Of a stretch of DNA of 64,000 nucleotides, positions 1 through 12,224 are shown piece by piece. A model generated the notes under the pieces. It did not search any database. It saw only the letters and a list, made by a program, of their open reading frames with translations, and had not been told where the DNA came from. Origin of the DNA: Phycisphaerales bacterium. Its GTDB lineage: Bacteria > Planctomycetota > Phycisphaerae > Phycisphaerales > UBA1924. Where the stretch lies: contig JADLGW010000056.1 in assembly GCA_020849105.1 (NCBI GenBank), forward strand, positions 62,001 to 126,000. Direction: 5' to 3'. A program made the translations under genes and the position numbers. The number at the start of each line of letters is the position of its first letter. The first letter of the stretch is position 1.

Positions 1-2253
1 CGCGGCGAACCGATCACCGTGTTCTGCGATCGGGCGACCATGCCGGTCCGCGACCGGCTGGGCCTGTTCCTGGATGTCTGTTCCGGCGTGCAGCACGCGC
101 ACCAGAAGGGGGTGATCCACCGCGACCTGAAACCCGGGAACGTCCTGGTCGCCGAGCGCGACGGGCGGGCCCGGCCGAAGATCATCGACTTCGGGATCGC
201 CAAGGCGACGGGCGCCCGCCTGACCGACAAGACACTCTTCACCGAGTTCCGCCAGTTCATCGGCACTCCGGAATACATGAGCCCCGAGCAGGCGGGGGGC
301 GGGGCGGTCGACGTTGACACGCGCAGCGATGTCTACTCGCTGGGCGTGCTGCTGTATGAGTTGCTTACCGGCACCACGCCGATCGAATCGGCGGACCTGC
401 GCTCCGCCGGCTTCGCCGACATGCCCCGACTGATCCGGGAGTCCGGCACGCCGCGCCCCTCGATGCGACTCTCGGGCAGCCGCGGCGCCGCCCAGGTCGC
501 GGCCGACCGCCGCACGGAGCCGCGCCGCCTCGGGCTTATCCTGCGGGGCGACCTGGACTGGATCGTGCTCAGGGCGCTCGAGAAGGACCGCGCACGCCGG
601 TACGAATCGGTCGAGGCGCTGGCCGCGGATATCCGGAGGTACCTGGACGGCCGGCCGGTGCTGGCCACGCCGCCCACGCTCGGCTACCGAGTGCGCAAGT
701 TTGTGCGGCGCCACCGCGTGGGGGCGACCGCCGGGATCCTCGTCGCGGCCGTGGTGATCGCCGGCCTGGCCGGGACGACCGGCGGCATGGTGTGGGCGCT
801 GCGGGAGCGCGACCGCGCCGACACGCAGGCCGGGCTGGCGCGCACGGAGGCCGCCCGCGCCGCCGAGGTCGTTGCGTTCCTCAAGCGGATGCTCGACTCG
901 GCGTCTCCCTACGCCTCCGGGGGCGACGACACGACCCTTCTCCGCCGCGTCGCCGATGATGCGCTCGGCCAACTCAGGGCGTGCGCCCTCAGCGATCCGC
1001 TCGTCGCCGCGGAACTGAAGCACACCCTCGCGCGAGTCATGAGCCAGGTGGATCAACTGGGCACCGCCGAATCGCTGCTGCGTGAGGCGTACACCGCCCG
1101 CCTCGCGGCCCTCGGGCCGGTCCACCCGGACACCCTGCTCTCGCAGGCCGGGCTCGCCCTGACGCTCGGCGAACTGGGGCGCGTGGACGAGGCGCTCCCG
1201 CTCGCCCGCACGGCCGCGGACACCGCCAGGAGCAACCTCGGCGATCACCCCGTGACGGTGGAGGCGATCGATACGCTGGTCAAGGTCATGCACGACGGCG
1301 GCCGTCTGCTTGATGCCGAGCCGCTGCTGACCGAGGAGGCCGCAATGGCCCTGCGCCTCTTCGGCGAGGACTCGCCCGAGGTGCTCGAAGCCCGCACGTC
1401 GCTCGGTTCATTGTTCCACGAGCAGGGCCGCTCCCTCGAAGCGGCGGCGATTCTGCGCCAGACTCTCGACGCCCGCGTCCGCACGCTCGGCGAGGACCAC
1501 CCGTCGACGCTCTACGCGATGAACACGCTGGCGACGGTCCTTGCCACGGACTTCGGCAAGGTGGATGAGGCCCTTCCGCTGCTGGAGCGAGCCGTCGCGG
1601 CCTCCCGGGCGATCTTCGGCGACACCAGCCCCGCGACCGTCAACCGCCTGGCCAATCTCGGTTCGGTCTACCAGATGATGGACCGCCTGCCCGAGGCGGA
1701 GAAGGTCCAGCGCGAGGCGTACGACGCCGGGCTTGCCCGCTTCGGTCCGAACCACGAGATGGCCCTGTTCCCCGGCAATGCGCTCGCCGGCACCCTCGTC
1801 AAGTTGGGCCGTGCGGACGAGGCCGCGGCCCTGTACGCCCGTGTCGCCGACGGCATGGCCGCGCTGCGGGGGCCGGACAGCCCGGACGCGCTCAACGTCC
1901 GTGTCGGCCTGGCAAGCGCCCTGCGCGCCGCCGGCAGGGCGGGGGAGGCCCAGCCGATCATCGATGAGGCCCTGGCCGGCCTGCGCCGGTCACCGGGCCC
2001 TGCGCACGTCCTCACCGTTGGGGCGATGCGCCGGCGCGGCGCGATCCTGACGGACCTTGGCCGCTTCGCCGAGGCCGAGGCGCAACTGAGGGAGGCCGAC
2101 GCGATCTCGCTCCGGGAGCGTCCGGACCATCCGCAGGAACGTGCCTCGATCATCTCCGGTTTCGTGGACCTGTACACCGCGTGGGCAAGGGCCGAGCCCG
2201 GCGCCGGGCACGACGGCCAGGCGGCCGCGTGGACGTCGAAGGCGCAGAGGTAA
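1..2253 (+). CDS. Ser/Thr protein kinase with C-terminal TPR repeats (5' end outside window)
   Basis: Transmembrane eukaryotic-type Ser/Thr kinase; 750 residues are visible and the frame is open from base 1, so the N-lobe (glycine loop, VAIK lysine) is missing. Visible catalytic elements are HRDLKPGN near residue 40, DFG near 63 and a TPEYMSPEQ activation segment near 90, all intact, so the kinase should be active. A hydrophobic segment at about 235-265 is the single membrane span. The rest (about 280-740) is a string of TPR-like repeats of the type that pair A-x-L-x-x-A-L with H-P-D-T-L, suggesting partner binding on the far side of the membrane. This kinase-TM-TPR layout is common in Planctomycetota. 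The gene converges on hppA with 9 bases between stops. Substrate unknown. Confidence 0.93.
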   Translation, partial: RGEPITVFCDRATMPVRDRLGLFLDVCSGVQHAHQKGVIHRDLKPGNVLVAERDGRARPKIIDFGIAKATGARLTDKTLFTEFRQFIGTPEYMSPEQAGGGAVDVDTRSDVYSLGVLLYELLTGTTPIESADLRSAGFADMPRLIRESGTPRPSMRLSGSRGAAQVAADRRTEPRRLGLILRGDLDWIVLRALEKDRARRYESVEALAADIRRYLDGRPVLATPPTLGYRVRKFVRRHRVGATAGILVAAVVIAGLAGTTGGMVWALRERDRADTQAGLARTEAARAAEVVAFLKRMLDSASPYASGGDDTTLLRRVADDALGQLRACALSDPLVAAELKHTLARVMSQVDQLGTAESLLREAYTARLAALGPVHPDTLLSQAGLALTLGELGRVDEALPLARTAADTARSNLGDHPVTVEAIDTLVKVMHDGGRLLDAEPLLTEEAAMALRLFGEDSPEVLEARTSLGSLFHEQGRSLEAAAILRQTLDARVRTLGEDHPSTLYAMNTLATVLATDFGKVDEALPLLERAVAASRAIFGDTSPATVNRLANLGSVYQMMDRLPEAEKVQREAYDAGLARFGPNHEMALFPGNALAGTLVKLGRADEAAALYARVADGMAALRGPDSPDALNVRVGLASALRAAGRAGEAQPIIDEALAGLRRSPGPAHVLTVGAMRRRGAILTDLGRFAEAEAQLREADAISLRERPDHPQERASIISGFVDLYTAWARAEPGAGHDGQAAAWTSKAQR

Positions 2254-2262
2254 GGGTCCGGA

Positions 2263-4962
<2,700 letters not shown>

Positions 4963-5099
4963 GAGTACCTTCTCCAGGAATCGGATTCGATCGTGGTTTA
5001 TGTATCGGCAGCCCGCGGCCGTCATCAGTACGCCGGGGGCTCATCGGACGGGCCCCTCCCCACGAGCGGGCCCGCTGCAAACTCATGGATGGAGCGAAC

Positions 5100-5351
5100 T
5101 TAGCGAGGCGGCGGCGGGCCGCCGGGGCCGGGGCGCTTCGGCTTCATCGGACCAGCCAACGCCTCCATGCCTTCCTTCAACCGACGGTTGAACGTCTTGC
5201 GGGCGGCCCTGCGGCGGCGCTCCGAGGGCTTCTCGTAGAACTCCTTCCGCTTGATGTCCTTGGTCAGGCCCTCTTTCTCGCACAGTTTCTTGAACCGACG
5301 CAGCATCTGCTCGGAACCTTCACCGCTGCGTGCCTTGATCCGGATCGCCAA
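5100..5351 (-). CDS. rpsU: 30S ribosomal protein S21
   Basis: Small-subunit protein S21, 83 residues, very basic. The core MLRRFKKLCEKEGLTKDIKR and the following EFYEKPSERRRR block are diagnostic. The start is TTG at 5349-5351: AGAAGGGAG lies six bases upstream, and the S21 family begins at this point (LAIRIKARSGE), whereas the upstream ATG at 5387 would add 12 unrelated residues. A canonical promoter and a leader hairpin lie upstream. The tail after about residue 65 is rich in Pro, Gly and Arg, longer than the 71-residue E. coli protein. TTG starts often lower expression, plausible for this non-stoichiometric protein. Confidence 0.95.
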   Translation of the reverse strand: MAIRIKARSGEGSEQMLRRFKKLCEKEGLTKDIKRKEFYEKPSERRRRAARKTFNRRLKEGMEALAGPMKPKRPGPGGPPPPR

Positions 5352-5378
5352 ACTGTGCTCCCTTCTTACTTGGGTACC

Positions 5379-5395
5379 CCGCCACACCGTGGCGG
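5379..5395 (-). promoter_or_regulatory. Hairpin in rpsU leader
   Basis: Perfect 7-bp stem CCGCCAC/GTGGCGG with a three-base loop, between the rpsU promoter and its Shine-Dalgarno sequence. It may affect initiation or mRNA stability; no known S21 leader motif was recognised. Confidence 0.45.
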
Positions 5396-5436
5396 CTCCT
5401 GGGTTCCCCCGCGGGCTCGCCCCGCGTCAAGGGCCA

Positions 5437-5465
5437 AAGTAAACGCCACTCCCCGAACAAGTCAA
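5437..5465 (-). promoter_or_regulatory. Sigma-70-like promoter of rpsU
   Basis: On the minus strand TTGACT (5465-5460) and TTACTT (5442-5437) are separated by 17 bases, a near-consensus arrangement. The predicted leader is about 80 bases. Confidence 0.6.
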
Positions 5466-5510
5466 GACCACGGCTCCCGCTCCAGGGCCGGCCCGGCAAT
5501 CATTGGCCGG

Positions 5511-6200
5511 ATGCTCCTGATCGATGCCTACAACGTGCTCCTGATGGAGGGGGTCCTGCCGCCCCACCTGGCCGGCCTGGACCTGACCGGCCTGGCCGCC
5601 CTCCTGGCCATCAGCCGGTACGCACGCCGCCAGACCGTCCTGGTCTGCGACGGCCGGGAGAAGGATCCCCGCGGTCAACTCGGGGCACGGACCACCGTCC
5701 GCTACTCCGGCCCGGACCGCACCGCCGACGATGTGATCCTCTCCACCATCCACTCCCACTCGGCCCCGCGCACCATCCTCCTGGTTACCACCGACCGCGC
5801 CCTGGCCGCGGCCGCTCGAAGGCGACGCACGGACACCATGCGGAGTGAAGATTTTCTCACGCACCTTGCGCGGGATGAGGCCCGCGGCGGGCGCACGCGC
5901 CGGCCGCGACCCATGCCGCCGGTACCCCTGGACCGCGGCGTCGTCGCCCGGTGGATGCGCGAGTTCGGGTACGCGTGCGCCGATGAGGCTGGTGCGCCCG
6001 GAGATCGCATGGCCCCGAAGGGGCCTGAATCGAGGGGAAAGCCGGCGGAGTCGGGGGATGCCGGGCGCCCGCCGCGCGCGGAGGTGCCGGCGCCGATCGA
6101 CCCGCTCCTGCTGGCGGCGGTGGAGGCGTGGGCCGGGCGATTGCAACTCTCCGACTTGGACATGGAACGGTGGCTCAGGGGCGCGAAGCCCCGCCGCTGA
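5511..6200 (+). CDS. NYN-domain (YacP-like) PIN-fold putative nuclease
   Basis: 229 residues from ATG 5511. The N-terminal ~130 residues match the NYN/YacP family, a PIN-like fold associated with RNA cleavage: [10 protein letters not shown] at the start, VLVCDGRE near residue 44, a DDVI near 73, and [12 protein letters not shown] near 90 supply the acidic positions expected of the metal site. The C-terminal ~90 residues form a Pro/Arg-rich linker and a short helical tail ending [12 protein letters not shown]. The linker contains the palindrome GGCCCC-GAA-GGGGCC (6011-6025), so part of it may be repeat-derived. Divergent from rpsU. There is no Shine-Dalgarno; AATCAT lies seven bases before the ATG. 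Substrate unknown. Confidence 0.8.
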   Translation: MLLIDAYNVLLMEGVLPPHLAGLDLTGLAALLAISRYARRQTVLVCDGREKDPRGQLGARTTVRYSGPDRTADDVILSTIHSHSAPRTILLVTTDRALAAAARRRRTDTMRSEDFLTHLARDEARGGRTRRPRPMPPVPLDRGVVARWMREFGYACADEAGAPGDRMAPKGPESRGKPAESGDAGRPPRAEVPAPIDPLLLAAVEAWAGRLQLSDLDMERWLRGAKPRR

Positions 6201-6237
6201 TGGTCCAAAAAAAACTTCAAAAGTTCAGAAAAAGCAC

Positions 6238-6267
6238 TGGACCGCGCCCCCCGCGGGTCGATACGCT
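6238..6267 (+). promoter_or_regulatory. Promoter of first prepilin-type gene
   Basis: TGGACC (6238-6243), 18 bases, TACGCT (6262-6267). The second and third copies of the gene have a matching TGGACA-17-TAnnnT arrangement, which supports the call. Confidence 0.5.
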
Positions 6268-6319
6268 GCTTTCGGCAGTGTGCGGCCTGGCCGTTCGTGT
6301 CGGGCCGCTGATCGAGGTG

Positions 6320-6340
6320 GTCGCGTTTCTGTGACGCGGC
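6320..6340 (+). promoter_or_regulatory. Leader hairpin conserved before two prepilin-type genes
   Basis: GTCGCG-TTTCTGTGA-CGCGGC; the stem is complete if U-G pairing is allowed. The element at 8784-8804 has GCCGCG instead, so pairing is preserved while the sequence changes. It ends 20 bases before the start codon, just upstream of AAGGAG. Confidence 0.5.
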
Positions 6341-6360
6341 CGAGAAAAAGGAGACTGCAC

Positions 6361-7392
6361 ATGCAAGCGAGTCCGTGGACGCGGCGTTGGCGTGAGGGAT
6401 TCACGCTGATCGAACTGCTCGTCGTCATCGCCATCATCGCCCTGCTCATCGGGATCCTGCTGCCCGCCCTGGGGGAGGCCCGGCGCACCGGCCGCTTGGG
6501 CATCTGCCTGGCCAACATGAAGCAGATCGGTACCGCCACCCACTCCTACGCGGCCGACTACGAGGACCGGCTGTTCGCCTTCACCTGGAAGAAGGGCATG
6601 GCCCTGAGCAAGTGGCCGGACCTGAACAACGCGGGGACGGACCTTGTCGCGGCCGCAAACCAGGCGGTGGACATCTTCCGTCGCCGCGCCGACCGTGAGG
6701 ACATCCCGGCGATTCCGGGCTGGATTCCGCACGTCCTGTACACGCACCTGGTGCTGCAGGACTACCTGGCCTCCCGTCTGCCGGAGAAACTCGTGGTCTG
6801 CCCTGAGGACCGCCATCGCCTGCTGTGGCAGACGGACCCGAAGGCGTTCGATCAGGGCATGTTCCAGCCTGCACCCGCGGGCGTGCCGGGCGACCCGTAC
6901 GCGAGGCGCTGGCCCTACTCCTCCAGTTACCAGGTGACCACCGCGTCATATGACCGTTCGAAGAGGGGCAACCGCATCTACGCGGCTGACTACAACAGTT
7001 ACTACGTCCCCGGCCTGGCCAACCTGGGCAACACGAAGTTGGCCGACGTCACGTTCCCCTCGCGCAAGGTACACATGCACGACCAGTACCAGCGCCACAG
7101 CGGGAAGACCCAGGTGTACTTCGGGTACCCGCAGGCGAAGGTGCCCCTGCTGATGCACGATTCCTCCGTGGATATCTACGCCACGGGGGACTGCAACAAG
7201 GGCTGGCAGCCGAACGCACCGACATCCGCGGTCTACACCACATACATGTACAACCCGACTCCCGGCGGGTGGGAACCGGCGCCGCTTTTCAATGCGGCCG
7301 GCGACCTGATGACCGGCTACTACCGCTGGACCCGCGGGTTCCTCCGCGGCGTCGACTTCGGCGCAACCGAGGCCTACACCGGGCAACCGTGA
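6361..7392 (+). CDS. Prepilin-type (type II pseudopilin-like) protein, copy 1
   Basis: 343 residues from ATG 6361, with AAAGGAG seven bases upstream. The leader has a short basic N-terminus, then [21 protein letters not shown]: the prepilin peptidase site (Gly-Phe, Glu at +5) followed by one hydrophobic helix. The remaining ~310 residues form a periplasmic domain rich in Tyr, Trp and Pro, ending in a conserved TEAYTGQP. It is not a slim pilin (about 150 residues) but belongs to the larger planctomycete prepilin-domain families, whose function is largely unknown. First of four tandem paralogues; the first three share the [11 protein letters not shown] segment and long stretches elsewhere. A rho-independent terminator follows. 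Confidence 0.88.
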   Translation: MQASPWTRRWREGFTLIELLVVIAIIALLIGILLPALGEARRTGRLGICLANMKQIGTATHSYAADYEDRLFAFTWKKGMALSKWPDLNNAGTDLVAAANQAVDIFRRRADREDIPAIPGWIPHVLYTHLVLQDYLASRLPEKLVVCPEDRHRLLWQTDPKAFDQGMFQPAPAGVPGDPYARRWPYSSSYQVTTASYDRSKRGNRIYAADYNSYYVPGLANLGNTKLADVTFPSRKVHMHDQYQRHSGKTQVYFGYPQAKVPLLMHDSSVDIYATGDCNKGWQPNAPTSAVYTTYMYNPTPGGWEPAPLFNAAGDLMTGYYRWTRGFLRGVDFGATEAYTGQP

Positions 7393-7419
7393 CCGAGAAC
7401 GCACCGTGAGACGCTCACA

Positions 7420-7444
7420 CCCCGGGCCGCCTCGGGGTTTTTTT
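7420..7444 (+). terminator. Rho-independent terminator after copy 1
   Basis: CCCCG stem, eight-base loop, CGGGG, then seven T residues (7438-7444), 28 bases after the stop codon. Confidence 0.75.
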
Positions 7445-7465
7445 GATGCCACACCCCATCCGGGC

Positions 7466-7494
7466 TGGACAGACCCAACGCCGCCTTGTACGCT
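7466..7494 (+). promoter_or_regulatory. Promoter of second prepilin-type gene
   Basis: TGGACA (7466-7471), 17 bases, TACGCT (7489-7494). The surrounding CGGGCTGGACAG is identical to the block before copy 3. Confidence 0.55.
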
Positions 7495-7576
7495 GCCCCA
7501 GTCCTACCCCCCGCCCACCGGGCGGCCGCGGCGACGACGCCACGACTCTGTGGCCGGGTCAGACAGGAGTATGCAC

Positions 7577-8602
7577 ATGATGTTGCGGATGCGCAGGCAG
7601 TTCTCGGGCGGCTTCACGCTCATCGAGTTGCTGGTGGTCATTGCCATCATCGCCCTGCTCATCGGGATCCTGCTCCCCGCACTGGGGGAGGCCCGCCGCA
7701 CCGGGCGCCTGGGCGTGTGCCTGGCCAACATGAAGCAGATCGGCACGGCCACCCATTCCTACGCGGCGGACTACCAGGATCGCATCTTCGCCTTCACATG
7801 GAAGAAGGGCATGGCCCTGAGCAAGTGGCCGGAACTCAACAACGCGACGACCGACCTTGTCGCGGCCGCGAACCAGGCGGTGGACATCTTCCGTCGCCGC
7901 GCGGATCGGGAGGACATCCCGCAGATCCTGGGCTGGATTCCCCATGTGTACTACACGCACCTGGTGATCCAGGATTACCTCGCGTCGCGCCTGCCGGAGA
8001 AGTTGGTCGCCTGCCCGGAGGACCGAGTTCGCCTCCTCTGGCAGACCGATCCCAAGGCGTTCGACCTGGGCATGCTTCAACCGTGCCCGTCCGGAGTCCC
8101 GGGGGACCCTAACCAGAAGCGCTGGCCGTACAGTTCCAGTTACGACACCACGACCTCGGCCTACGACCGCGGCAAGCGACCCGATCGCATCACCCAGGCC
8201 GGCGTCCACAACGGGTACTTCGTGCCGAACAGCGCCAACCTCGGCAACACCAAACTCGGCGATGTGCAGTTCCCGGCCGACAAGGTCCATATGCACGACC
8301 GGTACCAGCGGCACACCGGGAAGACGCAGATCTACTTCGGCTATCCGCAGGCGAAGGTGCCCCTCCTGATGCACGACTCTTCGGTGAACATCTTCTCCAC
8401 GGACGACTGCAACAAGGGGTGGGTCCCAACGGCGCCCACCTCCGGCGCGCCCACGACCTATACCTACCAGCCCGACGTCTGGGAGGCGCCGACGCTGAAC
8501 GGCCAGCCGGGCCAGACCGTGACGGGCTACTACCGCTGGTCACGCGGCTTCCTGAGGGGCATCGACTTCAACGGGACCGAGGTCTACACCGGGCAGCCGT
8601 AG
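7577..8602 (+). CDS. Prepilin-type (type II pseudopilin-like) protein, copy 2
   Basis: 341 residues. I place the start at ATG 7577 because its leader, CAGGAG then TATGCAC, aligns with the GGAGACTGCAC-ATG leaders of copies 1 and 3; the ATG at 7571 would sit only one base from the Shine-Dalgarno. The prepilin site is [11 protein letters not shown] with Glu at +5, then one helix. The body closely follows copy 1, including [18 protein letters not shown], a WPYSSSY segment and a YTGQP end. It has its own promoter and no clear terminator, so some transcripts may continue into copy 3. Probably exported and processed by prepilin peptidase; assembly partners are not in the window. Confidence 0.87.
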   Translation: MMLRMRRQFSGGFTLIELLVVIAIIALLIGILLPALGEARRTGRLGVCLANMKQIGTATHSYAADYQDRIFAFTWKKGMALSKWPELNNATTDLVAAANQAVDIFRRRADREDIPQILGWIPHVYYTHLVIQDYLASRLPEKLVACPEDRVRLLWQTDPKAFDLGMLQPCPSGVPGDPNQKRWPYSSSYDTTTSAYDRGKRPDRITQAGVHNGYFVPNSANLGNTKLGDVQFPADKVHMHDRYQRHTGKTQIYFGYPQAKVPLLMHDSSVNIFSTDDCNKGWVPTAPTSGAPTTYTYQPDVWEAPTLNGQPGQTVTGYYRWSRGFLRGIDFNGTEVYTGQP

Positions 8603-8706
8603 ATCGCCAGGCGTTTGGTATCCATTTGGAAGGTTGCAGGAACCGGAACTCCGGCAGCGGGTTGAGGCTTGTCCCTTGACTCCGGGGGGCCTGGGCGCGG
8701 TCGGGC

Positions 8707-8735
8707 TGGACAGCGCCTCATGCATGTGGTATCTT
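8707..8735 (+). promoter_or_regulatory. Promoter of third prepilin-type gene
   Basis: TGGACA (8707-8712), 17 bases, TATCTT (8730-8735). It shares CGGGCTGGACAG with the copy 2 promoter. Confidence 0.55.
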
Positions 8736-8783
8736 CTCGCGGGTTGATGCTCGGCCATTCGCGCCGGCCGCCCCTCAGAAGCC

Positions 8784-8804
8784 GCCGCGTTTCTGTGACG
8801 CGGC
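8784..8804 (+). promoter_or_regulatory. Leader hairpin before third prepilin-type gene
   Basis: GCCGCG-TTTCTGTGA-CGCGGC, a perfect 6-bp stem with the same nine-base loop as the element at 6320-6340. It ends 19 bases before the start codon. Confidence 0.5.
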
Positions 8805-8823
8805 ACGGTAAAGGAGACTGCAC

Positions 8824-9855
8824 ATGGTGACGTTGCGGAAGGGAAAGTTCGGTGTGCGTGGGTTCACGCTCATCGAACTGCTGGTCGTGATCGCCATCAT
8901 CGCCCTGCTCATCGGGATTCTTCTGCCCGCGCTCGGCGAAGCGCGGCGGACCGGCCGCCTCGGCGTCTGCCTGGCCAACCTGAAGCAGTTGGGCACCGCC
9001 ACGCACTCGTACGCGGCCGACTACGAGGACAAGCTCTTCGCCATGAACTGGAAGAAGGGCCACATGGAGAGCAAGTACCCTGACCTCCAGAACCCGCCGG
9101 ACGACCTGCGCGCGGCCGTCTACCAGGTCGTGGACATCTTCCGCCGCCGCGCCGACCGTGCCGACATCAACCCCCCGGCGGCCTGGATCCCGCAGGTGCT
9201 GTACACGCACGTCATCCTGCAGGACTACCTGGCCTCCCGCCTGCCGGAGAAACTGGTGGTGTGCCCGGAGGACTACCACCGCAACCTGTGGCAGACGGAC
9301 CCCAAGGCCTTTGACGCGGGCATGTTCCAGCCGGCGCCCACCGGCGTCCCCGGCAACCCGGACATGAAGCGCTGGCCGTACAGTTCCAGTTACCAGGTGA
9401 CCACCGCGGCGTACGACCGCGGAAAGCCGGTGCAGCGGATCACGCAGGCCCCCAACCACAACCAGTACTTTGTCCCCGGCAACTGCAACCTGGGCAACAC
9501 CAAACTGGGCGATGTGCAGTTCCCGTCGGACAAGGTCCACCTGCACGACCAGTACCAGCGCCACAGCGGGAAGATCCAGGTCTACTTCGGCTACCCGAGC
9601 GCGAAGAACACGCTGCTGATGCACGACGGATCGGTCAACATCTTCGCCACCGGCGACTCAAACCTCGGCTGGATTCCGACCGCTCCCGCTAGCGCCGCGG
9701 TGACGACGTACGCGTACACGCCGGACGCCTGGGAGGCTCGGACCCTGAGTGGCAATCCCTCCGATCCGGGGATCAAGGGGTACTACCGCTGGACGCGCGG
9801 GTTCCTTCGCGGCGTCGACTTCAACCAGACGGAGGCCTACACCGGCCAGCCGTAA
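8824..9855 (+). CDS. Prepilin-type (type II pseudopilin-like) protein, copy 3
   Basis: 343 residues from ATG 8824, preceded by AAAGGAGACTGCAC exactly as in copy 1. The prepilin cleavage site is [10 protein letters not shown] with Glu at +5 and a following hydrophobic helix. It retains the copy 1/2 framework ([34 protein letters not shown]) but differs around residues 75-110. Strong promoter and leader similarity with copy 1 suggests coordinated expression. A very stable terminator closes the unit. Confidence 0.88.
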   Translation: MVTLRKGKFGVRGFTLIELLVVIAIIALLIGILLPALGEARRTGRLGVCLANLKQLGTATHSYAADYEDKLFAMNWKKGHMESKYPDLQNPPDDLRAAVYQVVDIFRRRADRADINPPAAWIPQVLYTHVILQDYLASRLPEKLVVCPEDYHRNLWQTDPKAFDAGMFQPAPTGVPGNPDMKRWPYSSSYQVTTAAYDRGKPVQRITQAPNHNQYFVPGNCNLGNTKLGDVQFPSDKVHLHDQYQRHSGKIQVYFGYPSAKNTLLMHDGSVNIFATGDSNLGWIPTAPASAAVTTYAYTPDAWEARTLSGNPSDPGIKGYYRWTRGFLRGVDFNQTEAYTGQP

Positions 9856-9875
9856 CCCGCAGCATGAAGTCTTGG

Positions 9876-9906
9876 AACGCCCCGGCCGTCCGGGGCGTTT
9901 TTCTTT
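9876..9906 (+). terminator. Rho-independent terminator after copy 3
   Basis: AACGCCCCGG-CCGT-CCGGGGCGTT is a perfect 10-bp stem with a four-base loop, followed by TTTCTTT. Confidence 0.85.
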
Positions 9907-10000
9907 CCCGCCGCCGCGCCCCGGGGTGGATACCGCACGAACACCGGCCTTGAGTTCAGCGTCTCACTCGTGGGCCCATGGTCGGACCCCGGGAGGCGAC

Positions 10001-11110
10001 GTGGCACAGGTGCAGCCAATACGGGAACACTCGCCGCTCGGCGGCGGCACTTCGCCGCAGGAGTGCCGGGGTGCTACCCGGCGCGCCCGCGGGGACGGCG
10101 CCTTCACGCTCATCGAACTCCTCGTCGTCATCGCCATCATTGCGTTGCTGATCTCGATCCTGCTCCCGGCGCTGGGCCAGGCCCGCAAGGCCGGCCGTGC
10201 CGCGGTGTGCGGGTCCAACCTGCGGCAGATCGGCGTCGCGACAGCCAGTTACGCCGTGGACTTCCAGGACCGCCTCTTCTCCTTCTCCTGGAAGCGCGGG
10301 CAGTCCCTCAGCCGCTGGCCGGAACTCAACAACGCCCCGAACGACATCGCCGCGGCGGCCAACCAGGCGGTGGACATCCTCCGCCGCCGCGCCGACCGCG
10401 AGGACATCGGGCCGATCACCCAGGCCAGCGGCATGAACTGGATCCCGCACGTCTTCTACTCGCACCTGGTGATCCAGGATTACCTGGCGTCACGCCTGCC
10501 GGAGCCGATGGTGATCTGCCCGGAGGACCGTCCGCGCATGCAGTGGGCCGGCGACTGGCGCGGGTTCGAGGCGGGTCTCTTCCAGCCGGCGCCCGTCTCG
10601 GGCCCCATTGTCTCCAACCCGCCGAAGCGCTGGCCCTATAGCGCCAGTTACCAACTCCCGACCTCCGCGTATGACCGCTCGGCGGCATCCCAGCGGATCA
10701 GCCAGGGGCCTTCGCACGACCTGTTTGTCCTCCCGGGCGGCATCGACCTGGGCGGTGTCCGCCTGACCGAGGTGCAGTTCCCCGCGAGCAAGGTTCACAT
10801 CCACGACCAGGAGCAGCGCCACTTCGGGAGGCACGCGGTGTACTTCGGCTGGCGCACGTCGCGGCAGCCGCTGCTGATGCACGACTCGTCGGTCATCACC
10901 CGCACGACCGACGATTGCAACCCGGGGTGGATCCCCACACAACCCATGAGCGCCGTGCCGACGACCTACATCTACGACCCCTCGTCGTGGGAGGCGCCGG
11001 CCGTCAGCGGCGTCCGCGACCAGATCGAGGCCGGCTTCTACCGCTGGACCCGCGGCGGCATCCGCGGGGTGGACTTCGGCGCCGCCGAGGTCGGCACCGG
11101 CCAGCCGTGA
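10001..11110 (+). CDS. Prepilin-type protein, copy 4 (divergent)
   Basis: 369 residues if translation starts at GTG 10001, which has GGGAGG four bases upstream; upstream codons in the open frame have no ribosome site. The N-terminus before the cleavage site is unusually long (about 35 residues) for a prepilin leader, so a later start remains possible. The site reads [12 protein letters not shown]: Ala replaces the usual Gly at -1, which may reduce or prevent processing. Homology to copies 1-3 continues to the YTGQP-like end (GTGQP here), but [17 protein letters not shown] and many body residues differ. It lacks the hairpin leader. No terminator was seen before serA. Confidence 0.82.
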   Translation: MAQVQPIREHSPLGGGTSPQECRGATRRARGDGAFTLIELLVVIAIIALLISILLPALGQARKAGRAAVCGSNLRQIGVATASYAVDFQDRLFSFSWKRGQSLSRWPELNNAPNDIAAAANQAVDILRRRADREDIGPITQASGMNWIPHVFYSHLVIQDYLASRLPEPMVICPEDRPRMQWAGDWRGFEAGLFQPAPVSGPIVSNPPKRWPYSASYQLPTSAYDRSAASQRISQGPSHDLFVLPGGIDLGGVRLTEVQFPASKVHIHDQEQRHFGRHAVYFGWRTSRQPLLMHDSSVITRTTDDCNPGWIPTQPMSAVPTTYIYDPSSWEAPAVSGVRDQIEAGFYRWTRGGIRGVDFGAAEVGTGQP

Positions 11111-11171
11111 TCGCGGTTGCAGCCTGACTTCAGAAGTACGATTTTCCCGCGAGCGGGCGTACACTTCCGCG

Positions 11172-11189
11172 GCCGGCCGGAAGGCCGGC
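11172..11189 (+). promoter_or_regulatory. GNRA-loop hairpin in serA leader
   Basis: GCCGGCC-GGAA-GGCCGGC, a perfect 7-bp stem capped by a GGAA tetraloop, five bases before the CGGAGGA Shine-Dalgarno. A possible -10 box, TACACT, lies at 11160-11165, so the hairpin would sit at the 5' end of the mRNA. Confidence 0.45.
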
Positions 11190-11206
11190 GCCACGGAGGA
11201 CCGCGC

Positions 11207-12217
11207 GTGAAAGTGCTCGTTGCCGACAAGTTCGAGGCTTCCGGGATCGAGGGACTGAAGAAGGCCGGCTGCGAGGTGGCGTACGAGCCCGCTGCCGGGG
11301 CCGAGGGACTGGGCCCCGTTCTTGCCCGCGTGCGCCCCGATGTTCTGGTCGTCCGGTCGAGCAAGGTCCCCGGCGCGGTGCTGGACGGTGCCGCGGGGCT
11401 CAGGGGCATCATCCGGGCCGGGGCCGGCGTGGACAACATCGACACCCCGGCCGCGAGCCGTAACGGGATCGCGGTCTGCAACTGCCCGGGCATGAACGCG
11501 GTGGCGGTCGCCGAACTGGCGTTCGCGCTGCTTCTTTCCTGCGACCGCCGTCTGGGCGAACAGACCGCCGAGGTCCGAGCGGGCAAGTGGAACAAGAAGG
11601 AATACGCCAAGGCACGGGGCCTCAAGGGCACCACCCTCGGCATCGTCGGCATGGGCGCGATCGGGCGTGCCCTGGCGGTCCGTGCGCGAGCCTTCGACAT
11701 GAACGTTCTGGCCTGGTCCCGCAGCCTGACGCCGGAGTCAGCCCGTGCCGCGGGCGTTCAGTTTCGCGGAAGCACCCGCGCCGACCTGCTGGGCATGCTC
11801 GCGGAGTGCGACGCCGTGAGCGTCCACGTCGCGGCCGCGGCGGAAACGAAGAAGATGTGCAACGCGGAGTTCTTCGGCGCGATGAAGCCGGGGGCGTACT
11901 TCATCAACACGTCCCGCGGCAGCGTGGTGGACGAGGCCGCGCTCCGCGAGGCCATCAGGGCCAAGGGCCTCCGCGCCGGGCTCGATGTCTACGAGAACCA
12001 GCCGGCCTCGCCCCAGGCGGATTTCACGAGTGCGGTCGCCGCGCTGCCCGGTGTGACGGCCACGCACCACTGCGGGGCATCCACGGACCAGGCCCAGCAG
12101 GCGGTGGCGGACGAGGTGGTGCGCATGGTGGGGGTGTACGCCCGCACCGGGCGATTCGAGAACTGTGTCAACGAGAGGGACCTGGGGCGGCCGCGAGCCG
12201 TTCCCGCTGGAGCGTGA
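11207..12217 (+). CDS. serA: D-3-phosphoglycerate dehydrogenase-like 2-hydroxyacid dehydrogenase
   Basis: NAD-dependent oxidation of 3-phosphoglycerate to phosphohydroxypyruvate, the first step of serine synthesis. 336 residues from GTG 11207, with GGAGGA six bases upstream. The Rossmann motif GMGAIGR is near residue 152. The catalytic set is in order: Arg in NTSRGSVVDE, Glu in DVYENQP, His in THHCGAST. It lacks the C-terminal ACT domain of E. coli SerA, so serine feedback through ACT is not expected. serC begins seven bases after the stop, which supports this substrate over other 2-hydroxyacids. The pair converges on the TolC-family gene. Confidence 0.88.
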   Translation: MKVLVADKFEASGIEGLKKAGCEVAYEPAAGAEGLGPVLARVRPDVLVVRSSKVPGAVLDGAAGLRGIIRAGAGVDNIDTPAASRNGIAVCNCPGMNAVAVAELAFALLLSCDRRLGEQTAEVRAGKWNKKEYAKARGLKGTTLGIVGMGAIGRALAVRARAFDMNVLAWSRSLTPESARAAGVQFRGSTRADLLGMLAECDAVSVHVAAAAETKKMCNAEFFGAMKPGAYFINTSRGSVVDEAALREAIRAKGLRAGLDVYENQPASPQADFTSAVAALPGVTATHHCGASTDQAQQAVADEVVRMVGVYARTGRFENCVNERDLGRPRAVPAGA

Positions 12218-12224
12218 GGAAACC

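Noticed and set aside
5352..5387. ATG 5387 as the rpsU start
   Set aside because: It has no ribosome site and adds 12 residues foreign to S21; TTG 5351 has a strong Shine-Dalgarno at ideal spacing.
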